DNA of 59,011 bases from the IMG/VR virus record IMGVR_UViG_3300049215_000847, positions 1 through 59,011 of that record; one strand, 5' to 3'. The notes beneath the pieces are model-generated. The model did not search any database, had not been told where the DNA came from, and worked only from the letters and a program-made list of their open reading frames with translations. This DNA is from a virus. Position numbers and translations under genes: made by a program. Shown here piece after piece: positions 1 through 7,294 of this stretch. Position 1 is the first letter of the stretch, and each line of letters starts with the position of its first letter.

Positions 1-519
1 ATGCACTGGTACGCACTCTCCTGCCATCCCAATTCCGACCGGAAAGTTGGGCAGAAGCTTGGCCTCCTGGGAATCGAGGCATTTTACCCGCACCGCACAA
101 TCCCAGCGAGGCACGGGCGCCGGGAAGCCGAGCAGCGTTTCTTCCCGGGCTATGTATTCGCCCGGTTCGATTTAAATATTGGCGCGCGCGCGGTGGCCAC
201 GATTCCCCAGGTGGTCGGCATCCTTGGCTATGGCAGTCCCACACCTATTCCCGAGCGCGAGGTCGAAGCGGTCCGCCGACTCGTCAACTCTCCCCAGGTG
301 ACGGGGGCCATTCACTCTGTCCCGCTTGAAGGCGCGGAAGTTGGCGATCGGGTGCGCGTGCTGTATGGGCCGCTTGTCGGGCTGGAAGGGTTTATCTCCA
401 GTCGCAAGGGTAGAGTGCTGTTCCGCGTCGGAATCGAGATGATGGGCCGGGCCGTCGGAACGGAGATTGACGGAGCGGCGCTCGAGTGGATTGGATCCCA
501 GCCGCGGAAAGCCGCGTGA
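1..519 (+). CDS. NusG/RfaH-like transcription elongation or antitermination factor
   Basis: The 172-residue product has the NusG N-terminal (NGN) pattern: a WYAL opening at residues 3-6, a FYPHRTIP stretch near 28-35 and the FFPGYVFARF segment at about 47-56. A KOW-type C-terminal part follows, with GDRVRVLYGPLVGLEGFI near 113-132. Such proteins bind RNA polymerase and suppress pausing or termination; specialised paralogues (RfaH, UpxY, LoaP) act on single long operons. Length matches the family. It lies at the very left end, so its upstream region is not visible. An inferred role is antitermination of the phage late operon. Family assignment is firm; the target is not shown. Confidence 0.85.
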   Translation: MHWYALSCHPNSDRKVGQKLGLLGIEAFYPHRTIPARHGRREAEQRFFPGYVFARFDLNIGARAVATIPQVVGILGYGSPTPIPEREVEAVRRLVNSPQVTGAIHSVPLEGAEVGDRVRVLYGPLVGLEGFISSRKGRVLFRVGIEMMGRAVGTEIDGAALEWIGSQPRKAA

Positions 520-527
520 GAACCTCT

Positions 528-707
528 ATGTCAACCAACGCCCGTCACCGGAAGCACTACAAGAGCGGCTCGAGTCTGGACCGGCATGCGCTCGGCCACA
601 TTTCCTTCGCCGGAAGGAAATTTCGCATTCTGCTCGATGCGGCTGAGGACTACTTCAGGCGCTTCATAGCGCCGCGGCGCAACGCCGCCGGCGCGAAGGC
701 GGCATAG
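528..707 (+). CDS. Small basic hypothetical protein
   Basis: A 59-residue basic protein starting at the ATG nine bases after the NusG-like stop; an in-frame upstream ATG at 486 overlaps the NusG-like gene and is less likely. It is rich in Arg, His and Lys and contains a central FAGRKFRILLDAAEDYFRRF segment likely to be an amphipathic helix. I do not recognise the family. Tight spacing suggests cotranscription with the NusG-like gene. Confidence 0.5.
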   Translation: MSTNARHRKHYKSGSSLDRHALGHISFAGRKFRILLDAAEDYFRRFIAPRRNAAGAKAA

Positions 708-711
708 GCTT

Positions 712-837
712 ATGGACACCCACGAAATCGACCGGATGGCCGATGAAGGCTGCCCCCATCCCCATGATTTGCCGGCCGAAGAGGCCGCCCACCCAGGCTC
801 TTCCGGAGAGGGCGGAGCTCCCCCATCGCGCGAATAG
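712..837 (+). CDS. Possible very small acidic protein
   Basis: A 41-codon frame opens with ATG five bases after the preceding stop and ends at TAG. The product is acidic, with His and Pro, and has a Gly-Ser-rich tail. No recognised domain and no strong ribosome binding site are visible, so it may be chance. Confidence 0.3.
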   Translation: MDTHEIDRMADEGCPHPHDLPAEEAAHPGSSGEGGAPPSRE

Positions 838-898
838 CGCGTAAGCGGCGTCCTGCCGTCGACGGAGGGCGCCGCGCTCCGCTTTTTCGAGAACCGCC

Positions 899-1096
899 AT
901 GTCCACGCTTGAAACCACCGTCGCCGTTCACACTAACCAGCTCGAGGCGGCTGAAAAGCGCCAGGACGGGTTCGAGGAATCGATGAAGGAATTCCGCGCG
1001 GATCTCGCCGGGCTTCGGACCTGGATCATGGGTGCAACTTTGGCGAGTTGTCTCGGCCTTCTCGGTGTGATTGCACAGCTTCTGGTAAAACGGTGA
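899..1096 (+). CDS. XhlA-like holin/hemolysin-type membrane protein
   Basis: The 65-residue product has an N-terminal helical, coiled-coil-like part (residues 1-40, charged with regular hydrophobics) and one C-terminal transmembrane helix (about 43-63, rich in Leu, Gly and Ala) followed by a Lys-Arg end. This is the layout of XhlA-type phage membrane proteins, which cooperate with holins in host lysis. It overlaps the next gene by four bases (GTGA). It is far from the endolysin at 33.6 kb, so a lysis role is an inference from architecture. Confidence 0.55.
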   Translation: MSTLETTVAVHTNQLEAAEKRQDGFEESMKEFRADLAGLRTWIMGATLASCLGLLGVIAQLLVKR

Positions 1097-1353
1097 CCTC
1101 CGCGGACAAAGCGCGTGCGGTGGCGGCAGCTGCCGCACACGACTTGAATGACGAGCTCACCATCGTGCTCGGCTGCCTGAACGCCGCTTTTATCAGCCTC
1201 CCGAGGGACGCACCAGAGCGACTCGTGCTCGCCGAAGCCCAGGATGCGGCCAGGCGGTGCGCATGGAAAGCGGCTGGCCTCCTGCGGTTCGGAGCTCGGG
1301 CCGGCAGACGGCCATCGGCCGCGACGATGGAGCAGGTGCTGTCAACGATCTAG
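1093..1353 (+). CDS. Orphan histidine-phosphotransfer (HisKA/DHp-like) domain protein
   Basis: Starting at the GTG that overlaps the previous stop (GTGA) gives 86 residues. Residues 14-28 read AAHDLNDELTIVLGC, closely matching the H-box of two-component histidine kinases (VAHDFNNxLTVILG pattern), with the presumed phospho-accepting His16. A second helix follows with the usual AxRGAxLxRQLLxFxR-like pattern at about 51-69. There is no ATPase domain and no sensor domain: after the two helices only about 15 residues remain. It could receive or buffer phosphate, or poison host kinases by forming mixed dimers. The family match is by motif only; the function is unknown. Confidence 0.6.
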   Translation: MTSADKARAVAAAAAHDLNDELTIVLGCLNAAFISLPRDAPERLVLAEAQDAARRCAWKAAGLLRFGARAGRRPSAATMEQVLSTI

Positions 1354-1359
1354 GAACCC

Positions 1360-2106
1360 ATGGGCCCATATAACTCGAGGCGCTATCGCCTCTGGAACGG
1401 CGACTGCCTCGACGTGCTGCCGCATGTAGCCGGCGGCAGCGTGAATATGATCCTCTGCGATCTTCCCTACGGCGTGACGGATTGCCGGTGGGACCGCAAG
1501 ATCGACCTTCCTGCTCTTTGGCTTGAATATCGAAGGGTACTGGCACCAGGTGGCGCAATAGCGCTTTTTGCGCAGGGGCATTTTGCCGCAGAGCTGCTGG
1601 CAGTGATCCCCCGGGCATGGTTCCGGTACGAGCTGGTCTGGGACAAGGCCGCCGCGTCTGGCTGGCTGAATGCGCGCCGGATTCCGATGCGTGCGCACGA
1701 ATTGCTCCTGATATTCGGCAGGCATCTCCGGTACAGGCCGCAAGGGCTCAAGTCTTGCCGTCGGCGGCTGAAGGGGCCTGGGGCGACAGAGGTGTATCAC
1801 GGCGTCCGCAAGGCCCGGGCGCAGACGCTCACTGGCTATGCCACCAGTTTGCTGCGCTTCCCGCGGGAGCGTGGAGCCCTCCCTTGCCAGAAGCCGGTTG
1901 CGCTCCTCGAGTGGGCAATCCGGTCCTACACCGCGCCTGGCGAGCTGGTGCTGGACAATGCAATGGGCCTCGGGTCCGCCGGCGTAGCGGCGATCCGGAG
2001 TGGGCGGCGATTCATGGGGATCGAACTGGATCCGCAGCGATTTTCCGCCGCCAAGAAGCGGATTTTACTGTCCCGGCGGAATTTGGCTGCCGAAGAGACG
2101 GTATGA
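1360..2106 (+). CDS. Phage DNA methyltransferase (N6-adenine/N4-cytosine, DPPY-type)
   Basis: The 248-residue product carries the catalytic motif IV as DLPYG (residues 34-38), a target-adenine pocket typical of N6A/N4C DNA methylases. Later come QKPVALLEWAI (177-187) and the SAM-binding motif I as DNAMGLGSAGVAA (199-211), then FMGIELDP. Motif IV before motif I defines the beta-type circular order. Length suits a solitary phage enzyme with a small target-recognition part, and no restriction endonuclease lies beside it. It probably protects phage DNA from host restriction or adjusts regulation. It overlaps the integrase start by four bases. Confidence 0.9.
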   Translation: MGPYNSRRYRLWNGDCLDVLPHVAGGSVNMILCDLPYGVTDCRWDRKIDLPALWLEYRRVLAPGGAIALFAQGHFAAELLAVIPRAWFRYELVWDKAAASGWLNARRIPMRAHELLLIFGRHLRYRPQGLKSCRRRLKGPGATEVYHGVRKARAQTLTGYATSLLRFPRERGALPCQKPVALLEWAIRSYTAPGELVLDNAMGLGSAGVAAIRSGRRFMGIELDPQRFSAAKKRILLSRRNLAAEETV

Positions 2107-2807
2107 GCCAAAAACCGGCAACAACCGAGGGATTAACGGCCGACGAGCAGAAGCTGGTCACCGCCGCGGTGGCGGCCGCCCTTGCGCAATTGGCTCATTC
2201 CGAAAACGGGGAGGGGAAAAGGACCCGCACGCCCCGCAAGCGCGACAAGGTCCCCGAGTACCTCACGGAAGGCGAAATCGAGAAGCTCTTCGCCTCCATC
2301 CCCAAGGAGAATGTCCGTGATCGAGCCATTTTCGCGCTGCTCTACTACCGCGGGTTGCGCGCTTCCGAAATCGGACTCCTTCAGGCAAGCGATTTTCATG
2401 CGGCAACCGGTAGCATACTGGTGCGCAGGCTGAAGGGATCGCGCGGCGGCGAGTATGTCGCCACTCCCGCCGAGCGACGCGCGTTGAAAGCATGGATGAA
2501 AAAGCGGGGCGCCGTGCCAGGTCCGCTCTTCCCGTCGCGCAAGCACGCGCCGATCGGCCGCATCCAGATCTTCCGACTGATGCGGCGCTACTGCTCGGTC
2601 GCCGGGATACCGCTCGAGAAGGCACATCCTCACGCCCTCAAGCATTCGTGCGGTACGCACCTTTCGGCACGTGAGCCGGATATTGTGGCGGTGCAGGCGC
2701 ACCTTGGGCACGCGCAGCTCGCGAACACCATGAAATACGTCCAGGTGTCCAGCCGGCGCCGAAATGAAGCCGCCGAACGTTTGATCCGCGACGGTTGGGG
2801 ACGGTAG
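2103..2807 (+). CDS. Short tyrosine-type integrase/recombinase
   Basis: Beginning at the ATG that overlaps the methyltransferase stop, the protein is 234 residues. The catalytic set is visible: Arg86 in RGLRASE, Lys111, His177, His203 in LGHAQ and the nucleophile Tyr212 in MKYVQVS. The second catalytic Arg of the HxxR box is Lys180 (HALKH), a variant. The N-terminal core-binding domain is very reduced: about 50 residues precede the catalytic domain, instead of about 100-150 plus an arm-binding domain. It should catalyse site-specific recombination between phage and host DNA, making the phage temperate. The palindrome just downstream is a plausible substrate. Confidence 0.88.
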   Translation: MSQKPATTEGLTADEQKLVTAAVAAALAQLAHSENGEGKRTRTPRKRDKVPEYLTEGEIEKLFASIPKENVRDRAIFALLYYRGLRASEIGLLQASDFHAATGSILVRRLKGSRGGEYVATPAERRALKAWMKKRGAVPGPLFPSRKHAPIGRIQIFRLMRRYCSVAGIPLEKAHPHALKHSCGTHLSAREPDIVAVQAHLGHAQLANTMKYVQVSSRRRNEAAERLIRDGWGR

Positions 2808-3070
2808 GAACCAGCCAATGCAACACTACAGTGAAAAACGCCCTCCGGATCTGGCATGTAAGTCTTTTGTTTCAATCGGCTGGCTCCAGGGAATGCAACA
2901 GAATAACTATTCTGTTGCATTCGGGCATTCTCTGAAAATCAACAACTTACGCGCCGACGCCGGTGACGGCGCGGGCGCCGCGGATCTCGAAAATCCGCCG
3001 CGCGGCGCACGAAAGTAGACATCCGCGAGGCCCTCCGCCTCCCTATAGGAGCGACCACCCCGGTATCGGT
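2808..3070. other. Noncoding segment downstream of integrase, candidate attachment region
   Basis: About 260 bases without a convincing gene. The segment is visibly more A/T-rich than its flanks. It contains the sequence AATGCAACA at 2817-2825, repeated within a perfect palindrome at 2891-2922. A 66-codon frame crosses it but would read through the palindrome and has no protein-like character. Position next to a tyrosine integrase makes it the best attP candidate in the window. Confidence 0.5.
2891..2922. repeat. Perfect palindrome with 15-bp arms next to the integrase
   Basis: GAATGCAACAGAATA is followed by two bases (AC) and its exact reverse complement. Read as a recombinase core, 11-12-bp arms around an 8-10-bp centre would fit a tyrosine recombinase crossover site. 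It is not followed by a run of T on either strand and the stem is A/T-rich, so a terminator is less likely. An operator is another possibility. Confidence 0.8.
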
Positions 3071-3361
3071 ATGCCTGTACCCCTCTCCGACGCCGGGCGC
3101 ATCATGCTCCTGGATGCCGTCAATCTCCTGGAGCGCGCCGCCAAACGTCGCATCGATGACCCGCAGGCCACTGGCGCGTTTCGAACTCGGCAGGACATCA
3201 AGATGGCGATCGATCTCCTTCGCCCTGCGCAGGGCTGGGTGTTGACGCTTTCCGGTCCCTCCCTCACGAGATCGAAGAGAAGCGCGAAGGCGGGGCAGTT
3301 CCGCCCAAGCGCAGGAGCCCGCGGTCGGCCGAAGCGATCGACAAACGAGAAGGCAAAATGA
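3071..3361 (+). CDS. Hypothetical protein with basic tail
   Basis: A 96-residue protein when started at the internal ATG at 3071; an earlier in-frame start gives a low-complexity, unlikely N-terminus. Residues 5-60 look like a compact helical domain (LLDAVNLLERAAKR, DIKMAIDLL), followed by a Lys/Arg/Ser-rich basic tail with a GRPKR patch that could contact DNA. Family not recognised. Confidence 0.55.
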   Translation: MPVPLSDAGRIMLLDAVNLLERAAKRRIDDPQATGAFRTRQDIKMAIDLLRPAQGWVLTLSGPSLTRSKRSAKAGQFRPSAGARGRPKRSTNEKAK

Positions 3362-3377
3362 TGGAGGAAGCCGATCG

Positions 3378-3737
3378 ATGACAGATCTTAACGAGCTACC
3401 CCGATACCGCTGTCACAAGCAGGTCCAGGCCTTCCGAATCCTGACCGTGGTTCCGAAGCCGCTTCCGGAATTCAGGCGGCCGACCTGCAAGGGCTGCTTT
3501 GCCCTGAAGACCGCTTGCGGAAACTGCGAAAGGTGCGATTGGGAGCGCCGCGGCGGACGGAACGCATTTCTGATCGGCGGCGACTCCTTCACCATCGAGG
3601 TCGGCGTCGATTACGTTCAGAAGCATGACCCGAAGCCCGGTGGCTATTACGTTCGGTATGAGGACGGGTACGAATCCTTCTCGCCGGCGGCCGCTTTCGA
3701 GAGCGGCTACACGCGCATCGAGGATCAGGTCGGATGA
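3378..3737 (+). CDS. Conserved phage protein with inserted cysteine cluster
   Basis: The 119-residue product opens with PRYRCHKQVQAFRI and ends with GGYYVRYEDGYESFSPAAAFESGYTRI. These paired ends are common in a family of small phage proteins of unknown function. Between them is a Cys-rich insert with CKGC near 38-41 and CGNCERC near 47-53, suggesting a zinc-binding ribbon not present in shorter relatives. It overlaps the next gene by four bases. Confidence 0.7.
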   Translation: MTDLNELPRYRCHKQVQAFRILTVVPKPLPEFRRPTCKGCFALKTACGNCERCDWERRGGRNAFLIGGDSFTIEVGVDYVQKHDPKPGGYYVRYEDGYESFSPAAAFESGYTRIEDQVG

Positions 3738-3991
3738 GACACCTCAGCGCAAGAATCGCAATCGTCCACATCGCCGGATCGATCCATGAACATGTTCAGC
3801 GGTGCCTCGCGTGCGGAGTTGTCCTGATCGACTACCGAGACGTCGCGGTGATGGCTCCGGTAGGCTCGCAACTCGGGCTCTCTTTTTGGCACGAGAACGT
3901 ACGCGTCGGAGTCGACGGCCGCTGCTCTTATGTGATTGACGAAAAGCGCTCTTTGGATGCAGACGAAGTGTTTTGCATCCCTGTGAACTGA
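3734..3991 (+). CDS. Hypothetical protein
   Basis: An 85-residue protein whose ATG overlaps the previous stop (ATGA), indicating translational coupling. The sequence is mostly beta-strand-like with an LACGV cysteine. No family recognised. Confidence 0.55.
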   Translation: MRHLSARIAIVHIAGSIHEHVQRCLACGVVLIDYRDVAVMAPVGSQLGLSFWHENVRVGVDGRCSYVIDEKRSLDADEVFCIPVN

Positions 3992-3992
3992 G

Positions 3993-4028
3993 AGAGTTTC
4001 CTTCAGAATCCGCAGAGTTTCCTTCAGA
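3993..4028. repeat. Two 15-bp direct repeats, 21-bp period
   Basis: AGAGTTTCCTTCAGA occurs at 3993-4007 and again at 4014-4028, in the 79-base gap before the next gene. Spacing is two helical turns, which suits a protein-binding site, but no -10/-35 pair is clear. Confidence 0.6.
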
Positions 4029-4070
4029 CTTCTCGGCGGGAGATCGTCTTCCCTTCCAGGAGAAAGCGCC

Positions 4071-4400
4071 ATGACCCCCACTATCGGTCGCACTGTAATC
4101 TACACGATCACCGAAGAGCAGGCGGCCACCATTAACCGCCGCCGCACCACCGGATCCGAGATTGCCGCGCGGATCCACACCTCCGAATGGCCGACGGGCG
4201 CGCAGGCACACATTGGAAACGGCGCATGGGGCGGCGAGGAATATCCGATGGTGATCGTCCGCGTTTGGCCTGACGAGTTCGGCATCGGAAAGCCCGGCAT
4301 CAACGGCCAGGTCCTGCTCGACGGAAACGACACCCTATGGGTGACCTCCGCCGGCGAGGGAGACGCTCCCGGGAAGTGGCACTGGCCAACTCGGGTGTAA
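4071..4400 (+). CDS. Conserved small phage protein
   Basis: The 109-residue product starts IGRTVIYTITEEQA and ends GKWHWPTRV, with NGAWGGEEYPMVIVRVWPDE in the middle. This layout is familiar from a widespread phage family of unknown function usually found among small early or packaging-flanking genes. A GGAG element about nine bases upstream supports the ATG at 4071. Confidence 0.65.
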   Translation: MTPTIGRTVIYTITEEQAATINRRRTTGSEIAARIHTSEWPTGAQAHIGNGAWGGEEYPMVIVRVWPDEFGIGKPGINGQVLLDGNDTLWVTSAGEGDAPGKWHWPTRV

Positions 4401-4402
4401 AA

Positions 4403-4615
4403 ATGCCTGCCACCGACCAGCTGGCCGACAGCCTCTTCGAAGCATGGCTCCGCGACCGCGGGGAAAGTGGCCGCCGCCTCACCGCCGCCGAAACGCAGCA
4501 GATTAAGGCGGCCCTCGTGGCTCGCGCGCGCGACGAGGCCGACCGGCTCGCCGCGCCGCTCGAGTATTGCCCCACGTGCCGGGTGCTCGCGCGCGGCGCC
4601 CACCGCGGAGCATAA
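4403..4615 (+). CDS. Small hypothetical protein with CxxC
   Basis: Starting at the ATG two bases after the previous stop gives 70 residues. Residues 1-55 are strongly helical and charged; the C-terminus carries CPTC. Family not recognised. Its place just before the terminase genes is typical of small packaging-region genes. Confidence 0.5.
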   Translation: MPATDQLADSLFEAWLRDRGESGRRLTAAETQQIKAALVARARDEADRLAAPLEYCPTCRVLARGAHRGA

Positions 4616-4627
4616 GACAGTCTCCAC

Positions 4628-5311
4628 ATGAGCGACGATCAGTTCGAGTTTCGCCTCACAGAAGCCCAGCTGACGGCGATCCAAGCGATGACCGCCGGCG
4701 GGATGCCGATCTCGCTGGTTGCCGAGGCGCTGCAGCTCCCCGAGGAGATCGTCAAGAACCAACGTCGGGAATGGCTGGTTGGCCGAATCGAGCGCGAACG
4801 GATCGCGGAGATCGAAACAGAACTCTTCGCGCCTCGCGAGTGCGCCAAGACCTGGTGGAAAGAAAACTTCCCCGACCTCTCGGCGAAGCAGCGCGCCTTC
4901 CTCGCTGCCTACGTCGTCACGGGAGGGAATCGCACAGAAGCAGCCGCTGCGGTGCCGGTCGAGCGCACGCTGACGTATCGGTGGGAGCACGAGCCGCAGT
5001 TTAGCCAAGCGCTTGAGGAAGCCGATCGCCAGGCCATCGACGTCCTGGTGGACACAGCCGTGAAAGAAGCGAAGGGCGTACTCGAGCCGATTTTCAATCG
5101 CGCCGGCGAATTGATCGGGCACAGGATCCGAAGATCCGGGCAGCTCCTGCTGGCGGCGATCGCGCGCAAGCGGCCGGAGTGGCGCCATCACATCTCGGCC
5201 GAGCTGACGGGCAAGGATGGCGGCCCAATCGAGACCAAACCGGCACTTCCGGACTGGCTTCTGGATGTCGTGAGACCGCCGGAGCCGCCCGCCGCTACCG
5301 ACACTCTATGA
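4628..5311 (+). CDS. Terminase small subunit-like protein
   Basis: The 227-residue product is helical and contains a helix-turn-helix-like segment where sequence around residues 83-118 reads LSAKQRAFLAAYVVTGGNRTEAAAAV and then a second helix. This is the usual TerS DNA-binding pattern (cell-like AFLxxY...G..xxAA). The last 100 residues should form the oligomerisation and large-subunit contact part. It overlaps the large terminase by four bases. TerS binds pac or cos DNA and loads the packaging motor. Confidence 0.8.
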   Translation: MSDDQFEFRLTEAQLTAIQAMTAGGMPISLVAEALQLPEEIVKNQRREWLVGRIERERIAEIETELFAPRECAKTWWKENFPDLSAKQRAFLAAYVVTGGNRTEAAAAVPVERTLTYRWEHEPQFSQALEEADRQAIDVLVDTAVKEAKGVLEPIFNRAGELIGHRIRRSGQLLLAAIARKRPEWRHHISAELTGKDGGPIETKPALPDWLLDVVRPPEPPAATDTL

Positions 5312-6732
5312 CGACGAAACGCCTTATTTTGGCCACCGCCGCATTCCTGATTTCCATGCCCAGCCAAGCAGAGGCAGCGAAAGGTTGGAAGTACGAGCCG
5401 CTCCGCAGCCAGCGCGAATTCCACGGCAATCTCCTGGACCCCACCAACCGGTATCTCGGCTTCTCGGGCCCGATCGGGAGCGGCAAGTCGCGTGCGCTCA
5501 TCTATCAGACTCTGTTTTCCGCGGCCCTGAATCCTGGGCTTCCCGGGCTCCTAGCCGCGCCGACATATCCGATGCTGCGCGACGCGACCCTCCAGAGCAT
5601 GTTCGACGTCCTGGGTGAGGAGGAAATCGATTATCGGCATGCGAAGTCGGAGAACGTGCTATACCTGCCGGATCCGCCTTTCCACGGCGCGAAGATTCTT
5701 TGCCGCTCCCTCGACGAGTTCGAACGCCTCCGCGGCACCAATCTGGCCTGGTTCGGCATCGACGAACTGACCTACGCGCCGCCTGAGGCGTGGACGCGCC
5801 TCGAGGGGCGCCTTCGACACCCCAAAGCGACCAGGCGGTGCGGCTTCGCCGTGTGGACGCCGAAGGGCTATGACTGGGTCTTCGAAGCATTCATCGGCAA
5901 TCCCAAGCCGGGCTATAAGGTGACGCTCGCAACGCCGCGCGAGAACCATTACGTGAACGCTACCGGCATGTATGACGCCCTGCAGGCCGGTTACGATGAG
6001 CGACTTTACAAGCAGGAGGTTCTCGGCGAATACCTGAGCCTGACATCGGGCGCGGCATATTACAGCTTCCGCCGGGAGCAGAACGTCCGAGAGCTGCCTT
6101 ATGACCACCGCCTGCCTCTCTGCTGGTCGCTCGACTTCAACATCAATCCGATGTGCTCGGTCATCGCCCAGATCGCCGACAACACAGATCCGATGGATTT
6201 CGCGCTCACCGGAAAGAAGTCTCTCGAGATCCGCGTGCTCGACGAGATCTTTCTCAGGGACTCGAACACTCCGGAGGCCTGTGAAGCATTCGTCGAAAAG
6301 TGCGCGCAGTATACGCGTCCCAATCCTCTGGTCGTCTACGTCTATGGCGATGCCTCAGGCAGCGCCCGCCAGCGCGCCGTCGGCTCCGGCGCGAACAGCG
6401 ATTGGGCAGTGATCAAAGAATTTTTTCGCCATCGCCGCGAGTTCAGACTCTCCTTCAAGTACAAAGCCTCGAACCCGGCCGTAAAGGACCGCGTCGGGGC
6501 GGTGAATGCGGCCCTGTGCAACTCGGAGGGCATCCGCCGGTTGTTGATTCATCCCCGATGCAAGAACCTCGTCAAAGACCTCGAGCAGGTCGTCTTCGAG
6601 CAGAGCAAAACGATTCTCGATCAAAAGACAGACCCAATGCTTACCCACGTCTCGGATGCGCTCGGGTACCTGACGGAAACCGAAATGGGGCTGCGCCAGG
6701 CCGGCGGTCCGCGCAGTATCTGGGTGGCATGA
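5308..6732 (+). CDS. Terminase large subunit (packaging ATPase-nuclease)
   Basis: 474 residues from the ATG overlapping the TerS stop. Walker A is GPIGSGKS (54-61), Walker B is FGIDE (Asp152, Glu153), and the RNase H-like nuclease acidic residues sit in SLDFN (Asp276), YGDAS (Asp348) and a C-terminal SDALGY. It cuts concatemeric DNA and drives it into the prohead through the portal. The first 24 residues, with a hydrophobic run and a MPSQAEAA end, look oddly like a signal peptide; translation from the ATG at 5356 would remove the hydrophobic run. Confidence 0.95.
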   Translation: MTTKRLILATAAFLISMPSQAEAAKGWKYEPLRSQREFHGNLLDPTNRYLGFSGPIGSGKSRALIYQTLFSAALNPGLPGLLAAPTYPMLRDATLQSMFDVLGEEEIDYRHAKSENVLYLPDPPFHGAKILCRSLDEFERLRGTNLAWFGIDELTYAPPEAWTRLEGRLRHPKATRRCGFAVWTPKGYDWVFEAFIGNPKPGYKVTLATPRENHYVNATGMYDALQAGYDERLYKQEVLGEYLSLTSGAAYYSFRREQNVRELPYDHRLPLCWSLDFNINPMCSVIAQIADNTDPMDFALTGKKSLEIRVLDEIFLRDSNTPEACEAFVEKCAQYTRPNPLVVYVYGDASGSARQRAVGSGANSDWAVIKEFFRHRREFRLSFKYKASNPAVKDRVGAVNAALCNSEGIRRLLIHPRCKNLVKDLEQVVFEQSKTILDQKTDPMLTHVSDALGYLTETEMGLRQAGGPRSIWVA

Positions 6733-6744
6733 GGAGCTCGATTT

Positions 6745-7062
6745 ATGCAAGCCAATTCATTCGGCCTCGTAACCGATACGGCCGGCGCCGCCACGCCGTT
6801 GACGACCGACACCACGATCCGCTGCTGCAAGATCCGCTTCCGCGCACGGAACGCGAACACCGGCCTGGTCAACGTGGGCATCGTCGGCTTCACGCCCGGG
6901 GGCGCCGGAATGATCGGCGAGGTGCTCAAGCCGTCGTCGGGCTATTCGGATCAGATTGACATCGACTCCTCGGATGGCGGCAACCTGCTCTACCCGGCGG
7001 ACTACGCCGTCAAGCCGGCGGTCAATGGGGAGGGGGTATATGTCTCCTACTGGATCCGATAG
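6745..7062 (+). CDS. Putative virion-associated protein, beta-rich
   Basis: A 105-residue protein with a repeating short-strand, Gly/Thr-rich composition (TDTTIRCCKIRFRARN, GLVNVGIVGF) resembling small structural beta-sandwich proteins. It lies between the large terminase and the portal. No named family recognised; a role as a head decoration or accessory protein is inference. Confidence 0.5.
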   Translation: MQANSFGLVTDTAGAATPLTTDTTIRCCKIRFRARNANTGLVNVGIVGFTPGGAGMIGEVLKPSSGYSDQIDIDSSDGGNLLYPADYAVKPAVNGEGVYVSYWIR

Positions 7063-7294
7063 CGTAGCCGGCAATTTCGGCACGGTCGGCGCACTCTATG
7101 CGGCGCGCATCTTGCCCCTGTGTCCCAAGGCCGGCATTATTTTGGTTGGAAGTGGTCTGCTCGCCTACCGGTACCGCGAATCGACCGAGCAGTTGACGAT
7201 CACGAATTGCGACGGCGCCGTCGTCTTCCCGGCGCTGAGCGGCGCCGATGCCAGGACCGCGCTGGCCGAGATTCAATCTCTCCCGCATGCCTAA
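7040..7294 (+). CDS. Hypothetical protein
   Basis: 84 residues from the ATG at 7040, overlapping the previous gene by 23 bases and the portal gene by eight. It has a hydrophobic ILVGSGLLAYRYR patch that may be a strand pair rather than a membrane segment, and ends in a helical segment. Function unknown. Confidence 0.5.
   Translation: MSPTGSDSVAGNFGTVGALYAARILPLCPKAGIILVGSGLLAYRYRESTEQLTITNCDGAVVFPALSGADARTALAEIQSLPHA

Noticed and set aside
2818-3018. 66-codon + strand frame after the integrase
   Set aside because: It reads through a perfect palindrome and has no protein-like composition; better seen as attachment or operator DNA.
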